This document shows, piece after piece, positions 17,638 to 25,553 of a DNA stretch of 33,917 nucleotides. Origin of the DNA: Clostridium sp. (GTDB lineage Bacteria; Bacillota; Clostridia; Clostridiales; Clostridiaceae); contig JAHAIU010000014.1 of assembly GCA_018372555.1 (NCBI GenBank), positions 1 to 33,917 on the forward strand. The letters are read 5' to 3'. The notes under the pieces were generated by a model. That model did no database searches and was not told the DNA's origin. It saw nothing but the letters and a program-made list of their open reading frames with translations. The translations under genes and the position numbers were made by a program. Position 1 is the stretch's first letter, and the number at the start of each line of letters is the position of its first letter.

Positions 17638-18588
17638 TTATTCTCCAGTAATACCTGCCTTATCAATTCCTTCAACGAACCACTTTTGTGCCACAAAGTA
17701 TACTATTAATAAAGGAATTATGTTTAAGAATGTACCTGCCATTTCAACAGCCTCATTTAAACTTTGTCCTGTTGCCACATTAGGTGGGAACATCATTTTA
17801 AATGCTGTTACAAACTGTTGAAGCTTCATAGGTAATGTTTGAATTTCACCACCTAAAAGCATTGTAGCTAAATATGTTTCATTCCAATACCAAACAAATG
17901 AGAATAAGAATGAAGTTATATATGCTGGTATTGCCATTGGTACTGCTATTCTAAAAAATATTTTAAATGATCCAGCTCCATCAACTTGAGCTGCCTCTTC
18001 CAATACCTTAGGGATCATCTTAAAAAACTGAAAAAATATTAAGATGAAAATTGCACTTTTTATTCCTTGTCCGAATAAAGCTGGAAGTATATATGCCAAT
18101 ATACTTTCAAGTAATCCTAAGTTCTTAAACATTAAAAACTGTGGTATAACTGTTATTTGCGGTGGAATAATAAATGTTGCTATTACTAAGAAGAATAATA
18201 TATTTTTCCCTGGAAATTTAAATCTAGCAAATCCATACCCTATTAAAGAACATGATATAGTTTGGATTAATGCTGGAATACCAGTTACATATATTGTTTG
18301 CAATAAAGTATTCTTAAAATCCAATACAGCTATTGCTTTTTCATAGTTTCCTAAATAGAAACTAGATGGTATCCAATTCACTAGTGGGTTTACTATATCA
18401 TTTGCATCTTTAAAACTATAAGAGGCCATAGTAAGTAATGGATATATAAATATAAAGCCTATAGAAATAAGGAAAAAATACGCAAAAATTTTATATAACA
18501 TTCCATCATTATTATTTCCTAAAACTTTCTTTTTTATTTTTTCTATATTTATACTAGAAGTTACTTTTTCGAATTTCACTTTAATCAC
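17638..18588 (-). CDS. CUT1-family sugar ABC permease, MalG-like (second pair)
   Basis: The protein is up to 316 aa with about six membrane helices. It carries the ATPase-docking EAA loop as EEAAQVDGAGSFKIFFRIAVP, split as EEAAQVDGAG (about 212-221) plus FRIAVP. FIYPLLTMASYSFK near the N-terminus is typical of MalG-type subunits. It is the last of eight co-directional genes, 20 nt after its MalF-like partner. The GTG at 18588 leaves only 1 nt after GAAGG; an in-frame GTG at 18579 has a 10-nt spacing and may be the true start. Two permease pairs in one operon suggest two transporters or one larger assembly. No ATPase gene is present, so a shared MsmX-type ATPase encoded elsewhere must serve it. 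Confidence 0.88.
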   Translation of the reverse strand: MIKVKFEKVTSSINIEKIKKKVLGNNNDGMLYKIFAYFFLISIGFIFIYPLLTMASYSFKDANDIVNPLVNWIPSSFYLGNYEKAIAVLDFKNTLLQTIYVTGIPALIQTISCSLIGYGFARFKFPGKNILFFLVIATFIIPPQITVIPQFLMFKNLGLLESILAYILPALFGQGIKSAIFILIFFQFFKMIPKVLEEAAQVDGAGSFKIFFRIAVPMAIPAYITSFLFSFVWYWNETYLATMLLGGEIQTLPMKLQQFVTAFKMMFPPNVATGQSLNEAVEMAGTFLNIIPLLIVYFVAQKWFVEGIDKAGITGE

Positions 18589-18608
18589 GCCTTCACTTAT
18601 ATAAATTA

Positions 18609-19478
18609 TTATATTTTCTCAACCTTTTTGCTACTCTTAGGTTTAACAAGTAAAACAAAGATACCTAATATAACTAATAGAACTGCAAAATATATCCATG
18701 ACATTGCAGATGCATATCCTAATCCCCATTTATCATCAAATGATTTAGTTTGTATATGCATTATTACTCCATTTACTGAGAACATTGAAATTGTTACTAT
18801 AGTATAAACAACATTTAATATAACCATTGGATTTAGTGCTGGTAAAGTAATTTTCCAAAAAGATTCCCATTTTGAAGCTCCATCTATACTAGCTGCTTCA
18901 TATACAGCTCTATCTATTTTCTGTAAGCCTGCTATAAATATTATTATAGGTACACCTGCAAACCATAATATTACTATGAGTGATGATAATATAGTAGTTA
19001 TAATGTCACCCAAAACACCTGGAACCGCTTGTGTGATTATTCCACTTTCTACCACCTTAGTAATACTTGGAATAGATGTAGCTCCCTTTTCTATTAATTT
19101 TTGTATAACTGGCCCACTAGTTATAATTACTGGTAAGAAAAATATAGTTCTAAATAATCCTTTAAACTTAATATCCATATTTAGCAGCATTGCCATTGCT
19201 AATGAAAACACTAATATTATTGGAACATATACTATAATTTCTCCTAAATATGTTATTAATGTATCTACAAATTGTACATCCATTAATAAAGCATCTTTAT
19301 AGTTTTGTATTCCTACAAATGTTGTTTTTATTCCTTCTGTAGTTACTTTAACTTTATTGAAACTTAAAAATGCTGTTCTACCTATTGGAATAAGGGTGAA
19401 GACTAAAAACCCTATAATCCATAAAGATATAAAACTATAGCCTGTTAGGCTTTCTTTAGTTTTTCTTTTTAGCCTCAT
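18609..19478 (-). CDS. CUT1-family sugar ABC permease, MalF-like (second pair)
   Basis: This 289-aa membrane protein has about six helices. Its EAA loop reads YEAASIDGASKWESFWKITLP, here as YEAASIDGA (about 192-200) plus WKITLP. The N-terminus has GYSFISLWIIGFLVFTLIP, the usual first helix of MalF-type subunits, followed by an external loop with TFVGIQNYKD. It starts 2 nt after the stop of the DUF5696-like gene, with GGAGGAAATTAAGG as ribosome binding site lying inside that gene. The tight coupling suggests that this pair works with the DUF5696-like protein rather than only with the binding proteins at the head of the operon. Confidence 0.88.
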   Translation of the reverse strand: MRLKRKTKESLTGYSFISLWIIGFLVFTLIPIGRTAFLSFNKVKVTTEGIKTTFVGIQNYKDALLMDVQFVDTLITYLGEIIVYVPIILVFSLAMAMLLNMDIKFKGLFRTIFFLPVIITSGPVIQKLIEKGATSIPSITKVVESGIITQAVPGVLGDIITTILSSLIVILWFAGVPIIIFIAGLQKIDRAVYEAASIDGASKWESFWKITLPALNPMVILNVVYTIVTISMFSVNGVIMHIQTKSFDDKWGLGYASAMSWIYFAVLLVILGIFVLLVKPKSSKKVEKI

Positions 19479-19480
19479 CC

Positions 19481-21691
19481 TTAATTTCCTCCAATCACTT
19501 TAAAATCTTTTCCTTCTACCACAATTTCATCTGCTTCATATGCATTTTCGTTATAGTTTACTATTATTCTTATATTGTTTGAATACACAACTTCTACAAC
19601 TCCATCAGTTAATACATTTCTATGTAAAATTGTTTGTCCTTCAACATTTTTTAATGCTGAATTTAAAAAGTTATACTGTTCTTTAATTTGTTCATTCCAA
19701 ATTTCAAACTTAGATGTATATAGCCAATTACTAGATGTATTTATTAATTTTACAGAATCTTCTTGCGTTATATAATAACTTGGATATGCACCATAGTCTA
19801 TCATTTGTAGTAAAGCATCTTTAGATCCTGCTACAAAATTTAATTCAGGTACATAATAATTTATGTATCCCTTTAATACAATTTGTAAAAATGGTACATT
19901 ATCAGTTATTAATGAGTAACCTGATGAACTCATAGGAATACCATAATAATCATTTGTATATTTCCATAAATAATCGTTTGGTTCATATAACGCATTGTTA
20001 GTTTTGCTATTTTCTAACATCGATTTATTAATTTCCATAGACTCTGTTCTTGTTGATTTATTCTTTTTATTATAATTAGAATATAAATTATCACCTATTG
20101 AATCAATTGCTATATTTTTTATACCTTTTTTTTCAAAGTTTGATTGATCCTTTTCAAAGAAATTTTTAGATGTTTCCGGAGTAGCAAAATTAAAGTTTGA
20201 ATTGTTTTCTTTAATTATTTGCTCTGATATCATTTGAGCACTATCCCTTGTAATAGATACACCATTAACCCCTTGAAAAACCTTACTATAGTCAGTATAC
20301 ATATAGGTATTTATTCCCTTTTCCTCTAACTCTTCAATAAGTTTACTCCATTCTCTTGCTGATCCCAGCTTATTTTCAAATGATTTATGATTTAGGGCTG
20401 ATCCGCCAGCTCCACCTTTAGTCCATCCCCTCGCCACTATTTCAAGATTACTTATATCATCTTCAATCAATTTTGACGTAATATTTCTTATATCCTCAAC
20501 AGTTGTCATTTCTACTAGGCTTTTTCCTATAAGCGCCTTTTTATTTTCACCCATAAGAAACTCTAACTTTAACGGAATACCTTTATTTTGACTTTCCTTT
20601 TTACTCAATACTCCATTTTCTACTAGAGTGTTTTGATACTTTTTAGCCATTCCAACATAATTTGCTTCTTCACCATTTAAAAAGTGATATGTTACTGATA
20701 TATCAAATTTATTAGCATCTTTTTGATTGACTACAAGTCCTTCACCCTTTTTGTTAGTTGCTTGAAAATAAGAATCTCTAACTATAAATTTAGAAGTTAT
20801 CCAATTATAATTTGTTGTTACACCACTAGGATAAGCATTAATTTCTCCAAATTCAGCACCTTTATCCACAATTGCTACAAATCCATTTTCATTAACATTA
20901 TGAACCATCCCGAAAACAGGATACTTTATCTTTTCCAATTCATTAATACGAACTCCAGAATCTGTTACACCTTTTACTCCATAATCATCACCATAAATTT
21001 TATTTACATATGGTTCTGTTATTGTAGTATTCTTTTCTTCTAACCTAATTAGTCCACCACTTCCATCTGGGACAAACATATATCCTGAAATATCTTGATT
21101 TTTTGTAGCTCCAATAAATGGATATAAATATATTGCTTGAAGTTGTATTTTCTCTTTATTTTCCTTTATTGAATCATTATCTATAGATACATTTAATGAA
21201 TCACCATTTAATGTTACCTTTAATTCAAATTCAAAACCTAATCTTTTAAAATTTATTTTTGCACTAAATCCGTCTTTAGATTTTTTTATATTTATTGAAG
21301 GCTTTCCATTTGAAACAGATGTTTTTTCTATTTTTCCATTATCATTCATATATTCAATAGTGATAGCTGATTCTGCTAATCCCTGCCACACTTGATTTAA
21401 TCCTTCTTCTTCTACATCTATAGTTGAATCCCAAATATATCCTGTAGCTTTATTCTTAACCTTAATCCCTAAAGTATTTTCATTTAAATATAATTCTAAA
21501 TTATCATTTTCTGAAACCTTTAAATAACTACTTGCTATTTCCTTTTGTGCTATTATTTTATTTTGTCCTTCTTTTCTAGTCCCACTATTATTAAGATGCA
21601 CTACTCCATTATTAGCAGCCAAAGCAACTGTTCCCATATTTAAGGTAAGTATAGCTGTAACAACTAGTGCTAATATTTTTTTCTTACCCAC
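19481..21691 (-). CDS. DUF5696-like exported protein, possible glycosidase-like fold; function unknown
   Basis: This 736-aa protein has a clear signal peptide (about 1-26, ending TVALAAN) and no lipobox. Residues 50-360 look beta-rich, like a mutarotase-type sandwich (ELYLNENTLGIKVKN, YMFVPDGSGGLIRLE). Residues 370-640 alternate strands and helices as in a TIM barrel: LEIVARGWTKGGAGG, NTYMYTDY, IAIDSIGDNLYSN. A short beta tail (VVYSNNIRIIVNYN) ends it. D467 and D530 sit at strand ends and could be catalytic, but that is inference. I assign it to the DUF5696 group from memory of the sequence pattern. It overlaps the Yip1-type gene by 8 nt and the next permease follows 2 nt on, so it is tied to transport. 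Confidence 0.75.
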   Translation of the reverse strand: MGKKKILALVVTAILTLNMGTVALAANNGVVHLNNSGTRKEGQNKIIAQKEIASSYLKVSENDNLELYLNENTLGIKVKNKATGYIWDSTIDVEEEGLNQVWQGLAESAITIEYMNDNGKIEKTSVSNGKPSINIKKSKDGFSAKINFKRLGFEFELKVTLNGDSLNVSIDNDSIKENKEKIQLQAIYLYPFIGATKNQDISGYMFVPDGSGGLIRLEEKNTTITEPYVNKIYGDDYGVKGVTDSGVRINELEKIKYPVFGMVHNVNENGFVAIVDKGAEFGEINAYPSGVTTNYNWITSKFIVRDSYFQATNKKGEGLVVNQKDANKFDISVTYHFLNGEEANYVGMAKKYQNTLVENGVLSKKESQNKGIPLKLEFLMGENKKALIGKSLVEMTTVEDIRNITSKLIEDDISNLEIVARGWTKGGAGGSALNHKSFENKLGSAREWSKLIEELEEKGINTYMYTDYSKVFQGVNGVSITRDSAQMISEQIIKENNSNFNFATPETSKNFFEKDQSNFEKKGIKNIAIDSIGDNLYSNYNKKNKSTRTESMEINKSMLENSKTNNALYEPNDYLWKYTNDYYGIPMSSSGYSLITDNVPFLQIVLKGYINYYVPELNFVAGSKDALLQMIDYGAYPSYYITQEDSVKLINTSSNWLYTSKFEIWNEQIKEQYNFLNSALKNVEGQTILHRNVLTDGVVEVVYSNNIRIIVNYNENAYEADEIVVEGKDFKVIGGN

Positions 21692-23699
21692 GTATCTTCA
21701 ACTCCTGTATAATTGAATTAATAAAATCTAATTGATGATCTATTAACATAAATATTATTGCTACTAATAAAACTATTATTATCATTCCAAAAGCAGTTAG
21801 TAATATAATCTTAATGGTTTCCTTTCCTGAATAATTATGAACTTCTTTTACCATCAAGAACATTAATATTGCACACCATACATATATAATTAAAGTTGCA
21901 AAACTATATATAAAGCTTTCATTTAGGCTTAATACATTAGTTATTAATTGTAATGGTAACATTCCTATTAAATATGGTGTTAATGCATAAATAGTTCCAT
22001 TATATACATCTTTTAATTTACCTTCTCCATCATTAATTGTAGCTACCATATAATTGGCTATAATCCATAATACTAATGGTAGTATTGTCATTAATATTTC
22101 TTTTAATAAATTTACATTTTCAGGTACAACATTTGTGAATAAATATCCTTTAAAATATATATTTGTAATTTGAAGTACTATAAACCATACATATAAAAGT
22201 GTAGATGAAAGTACTGATACTTTATTCATTCTCTTTAACTCATAATATGAGTCTATTGGTTTTTTAATAAATCTCTTTGCATAAAGTATTTCTGCAACTA
22301 ATTTTTTATTTACTATTTTATCTCTTCGAGTTCTAACACCATCAAATATTTTTTTCTTCTTATCAATGAACTTTAATATTGACCATATTATAATTACTAT
22401 TATTAATCCAAATATTATTTTAGCTAAATTATTTTGTAACCATTCATTTCTTATTTCCCAAAATGCTTGAGAATAACCATCTTTATCTTCTGCAAGCTTA
22501 AATGAATCTAATGCTTCCTCATTTAATCCTTGCTTAAAATATGACTTAGCTAAAGCTTGATAAGAAAGTATAAAGGAACTATTCATTTTTAAAATATTAT
22601 TCCAATTTTCTTCACTTTCTAAATAAAGTCCTTCCTTATATAAAGCAACTCCTGTATGTACTTCTTTAGCAAAGTTTGTAACAGAATATTGCTGAATCAT
22701 ATTTCTTTCTTTATCTAATACAAGTATATCCCCATCATTTTCTATTGAAATTGCAATTGGATTTTTGGTTAATCCATTTATTTCACCCCTCGTACTTATT
22801 CCACCAAAGGCAAATAATAAATTTCCATAACTATCGAACTCAAAAATAGAGCCCTGTTCATCCACAGCGAATATATTCCCATTTTTATCCACTTCTATGT
22901 CGATTATTACATCACTTAAGCTTCCAATTTTTCCATCTAATATATTATTTCCTGAAACATTAAACTTCTTAATATTGTTATCTTTTAATCCATATGTAGC
23001 GGTATATACTAACCCCTTACCATCTATCACTACATTAGTTGGAGATGGAGGCGCATTTTTGAACAATTGATTTTTTTGATTTTCTGTGAAAAACATCCTT
23101 TGTAATATCATTTTAAAAGAAGTGTCAGTTTTATTACTTCCAAAATATCCCACAAACTTACCTTGATTATTAAGTTGAACTAAACCATTAGTTGAACCTT
23201 CACTTACTACATAGATATTACCTCTATTATCTACTGATATCTTCTTCGGTATAAACTGAGTATTTTTCCCAAATAAAGGTTCTGTTGGTCTTTCAATCTC
23301 TTGTTTTAAAGATCCTGATTTTTCAAAAATATATACTTTTTTATTTTCGCTATCTGCTACATATATACTATCTGAAGTTACATAAATACCTGTAGGTTTA
23401 TTTAATAAACCTTCTCCAATATATTTCACTTCATTATTGCTTAATACTACTATTCTTGAATTTCCTGTATCTGCTATATATAATGTATTATCTTCATCTA
23501 AAAACATATCTTCAGGAGCATTTGTATCTAGCTTTAAAATATCAACTGGTTCATAAGCTGTCTGCGTTTCAACAACCATTTTATTAGGCCCATCAGTATA
23601 TGTTTTATATGGTACTTTTGCAAAAGCCTCTAAAGGTGTAGTAATACATAATATTAAAGCTAACAGGATTGTTATTCTTACTACTAATTTATTTCTCAT
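21684..23699 (-). CDS. NHL-repeat, TPR-like and Yip1-domain membrane protein; function unknown
   Basis: This protein of about 671 aa has a signal peptide (about 1-31). Repeats of NHL type follow, for example LDTNAPEDMFLDED, ADTGNSRIVV and VDKNGNIFAVDEQGSIFEFD (about 55-345), which would form an outside beta-propeller. A TPR-like helical pair (about 350-415, VALYKEGLYLESEENW and YFKQGLNEEALDSFKLAE) and a membrane helix (about 430-448) come next. The C-terminus (about 490-660) has about five more helices and resembles the Yip1 domain. A GTG lies 12 nt upstream of the chosen ATG. The layout suggests a surface sensor or scaffold joined to a membrane unit. Numbers refer to the longer form. Confidence 0.8.
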   Translation of the reverse strand: MRNKLVVRITILLALILCITTPLEAFAKVPYKTYTDGPNKMVVETQTAYEPVDILKLDTNAPEDMFLDEDNTLYIADTGNSRIVVLSNNEVKYIGEGLLNKPTGIYVTSDSIYVADSENKKVYIFEKSGSLKQEIERPTEPLFGKNTQFIPKKISVDNRGNIYVVSEGSTNGLVQLNNQGKFVGYFGSNKTDTSFKMILQRMFFTENQKNQLFKNAPPSPTNVVIDGKGLVYTATYGLKDNNIKKFNVSGNNILDGKIGSLSDVIIDIEVDKNGNIFAVDEQGSIFEFDSYGNLLFAFGGISTRGEINGLTKNPIAISIENDGDILVLDKERNMIQQYSVTNFAKEVHTGVALYKEGLYLESEENWNNILKMNSSFILSYQALAKSYFKQGLNEEALDSFKLAEDKDGYSQAFWEIRNEWLQNNLAKIIFGLIIVIIIWSILKFIDKKKKIFDGVRTRRDKIVNKKLVAEILYAKRFIKKPIDSYYELKRMNKVSVLSSTLLYVWFIVLQITNIYFKGYLFTNVVPENVNLLKEILMTILPLVLWIIANYMVATINDGEGKLKDVYNGTIYALTPYLIGMLPLQLITNVLSLNESFIYSFATLIIYVWCAILMFLMVKEVHNYSGKETIKIILLTAFGMIIIVLLVAIIFMLIDHQLDFINSIIQELKIRG

Positions 23700-23712
23700 C
23701 TTACCCACCACA

Positions 23713-24585
23713 CTATTTAATTCCTGAATGAGCCATTGTATTCATTACTTTACCTTGCATAAATATAAATATTACTAGGTTTGGTACAAACATTATTAAT
23801 GCTGATGCTGCAGCCATACCTTGTCCCGCAATACCAGTGTTAGCCGATGTTAACGTGGACATATAGAAAGCAAAGTTTTTTATGCTTTCATTATTTAAAT
23901 ACAAAGTAGATGGTTCAATATTATTCCATGCTCCTTGGAAAGATAATATTGCTATAGTTGCTAATGCTGGCTTTACTAAAGGCATAACTATTTTAAAGAA
24001 TATAGTTAAATCTGTTGCTCCATCAATTCTTGCTGCCTCTATAAGCGAATCTGGAAGTTGATCCATAAATTGCTTTACTAAGAATATTCCCATAGGCATT
24101 GCAAGTACTGGTAATATATGTGCCCAGAAGTTATCTATCAATCCTGTCTTTACTATTATTAAATATCTTGGAATTCCTACTGCTATAGGAACAAACATTA
24201 AGGCAAGTGTATTTATTTCAAATATAACTCCCTTTAATTTGAACCTCTTTTTAGATAGTGCAAATCCGGCAAGAGCACTTATTACAATTGTCATAACTAC
24301 TACTAGTAAAGTAGATGTAAAACTATTAAACAAATATCTAGTAATTGGTACTCCTGATAAATCCATAGCCTCGAAAAGACTATTAAAATTATCAAAAGTA
24401 GGTTTTTTCACCAAAAATTTTGGTGGGTATGCAAACAGCTCGTCCATAGGCTTAAATGCATGGGATATAATATAGACTATTGGCAATCCCATAAATATAG
24501 CCATAGGTATTAATACTAAATAGAATTTTAATTGACTTTTATCAAATCTATCAGGATTTATTTTAGTACCATGAAATCTTGCCAT
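23713..24585 (-). CDS. CUT1-family sugar ABC permease, MalG-like (first pair)
   Basis: This 290-aa protein has about six membrane helices and the EAA loop IEAARIDGATDLTIFFKIVMP, seen as EAARIDGAT (about 190-198) plus FKIVMP. The N-terminal KFYLVLIPMAIFMGLPIVYII and SHAFKP are typical of the MalG side of CUT1 importers. It begins 15 nt after its MalF-like partner with a strong AGGAGGA site. It diverges clearly from the other MalG-like subunit of the operon, so the two pairs are not a recent duplication. Confidence 0.9.
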   Translation of the reverse strand: MARFHGTKINPDRFDKSQLKFYLVLIPMAIFMGLPIVYIISHAFKPMDELFAYPPKFLVKKPTFDNFNSLFEAMDLSGVPITRYLFNSFTSTLLVVVMTIVISALAGFALSKKRFKLKGVIFEINTLALMFVPIAVGIPRYLIIVKTGLIDNFWAHILPVLAMPMGIFLVKQFMDQLPDSLIEAARIDGATDLTIFFKIVMPLVKPALATIAILSFQGAWNNIEPSTLYLNNESIKNFAFYMSTLTSANTGIAGQGMAAASALIMFVPNLVIFIFMQGKVMNTMAHSGIK

Positions 24586-24600
24586 TTAATCTCCTCCTAA

Positions 24601-25551
24601 CTAATCATTTTCTCCAAATAATCTCCAAACGAACTTTGAGCATAACCATATTAATAGTAATAATACAACTGATATTGCTGCTGCATATCCCATTTCATAT
24701 CTGATAAAGCCGAAATCTTCAATATGATTTACTATCAATTGACCTGCATATTGTGGTGTTGGATTTGTCCCCGAAAGCTGTACCCCTATAGCTCCTGCTT
24801 GAAAGGTTCCCACAACTGACATTACCGCTCCAAATAGCATTTGTGGCTTCATTGAAGGAATTGTTATATGAATTATTTCTTGGAACCTATTTGATATTCC
24901 ATCTATATATCCTGCTTCATATATTTCCGAGTTTATATTTAAAACCCCCGCTAACATAGCTAAAAATCCAACTCCCATACTACTCCATAGTGTTACTATC
25001 ATCATAATTGGCATTAAGTACTGAGGGGATTGCAGCCATTGTATAGGATCACTTATTATTCCTAAGTTTATAAGTAAACTATTTAAATAACCTGTTTGAT
25101 CACCACTAAATAAAATTGTCCATACAACTGTCATTGCAACTCCAGCAGTCATTGAAGGAGAGTATAGGATTAATGCTAACACCGTTCTTGGTTTTTTAGG
25201 TATTTGTGCAAGCATCCATGCTAATATAAATGAAAGAAAATACCCTACTGGCCCAGCTATTAATGCAAATTTTATTGTATTTGGTAATACATACTGCATA
25301 AATACTGAATCTTGAGTTAATAAAGTTATATAATTTTTTAATCCTATAAAACTTGGAAATTCTACTGCATTAAAATCTGTTAAAGAAAGAATAACCGCCA
25401 TTACAACCGGCAAAACAATAAACAAGAAAAATAAGATTAAATATGGACTTAAAAATAAATAGGAACTTATTTCTTCTCTAACCTTTTCATTCTTATTTAT
25501 TTTAGCTATTAATTTATTGTTTTTTACTATATTTTTCATCTTGCTAAGCAT
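24601..25551 (-). CDS. CUT1-family sugar ABC permease, MalF-like (first pair)
   Basis: This 316-aa protein has a short basic N-terminal tail (about 1-28) rich in lysine and asparagine, then about six helices. The EAA loop reads YEAGYIDGISNRFQEIIHITIP, seen as EAGYIDGIS (about 218-226) plus IHITIP; glycine replaces the second alanine of the usual motif. FIGLKNYITLL in the first external loop is typical of MalF-type subunits. It follows the CBM-fused binding protein gene by 2 nt, so the two are probably produced together and may form the importer for that binding protein. Confidence 0.9.
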   Translation of the reverse strand: MLSKMKNIVKNNKLIAKINKNEKVREEISSYLFLSPYLILFFLFIVLPVVMAVILSLTDFNAVEFPSFIGLKNYITLLTQDSVFMQYVLPNTIKFALIAGPVGYFLSFILAWMLAQIPKKPRTVLALILYSPSMTAGVAMTVVWTILFSGDQTGYLNSLLINLGIISDPIQWLQSPQYLMPIMMIVTLWSSMGVGFLAMLAGVLNINSEIYEAGYIDGISNRFQEIIHITIPSMKPQMLFGAVMSVVGTFQAGAIGVQLSGTNPTPQYAGQLIVNHIEDFGFIRYEMGYAAAISVVLLLLIWLCSKFVWRLFGEND

Positions 25552-25553
25552 TA

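Noticed and set aside
20723..21043. Open frame on the plus strand opposite the DUF5696-like gene
   Set aside because: Its translation has isoleucine/tyrosine-rich low-complexity sequence, no recognised domain and no ribosome binding site.
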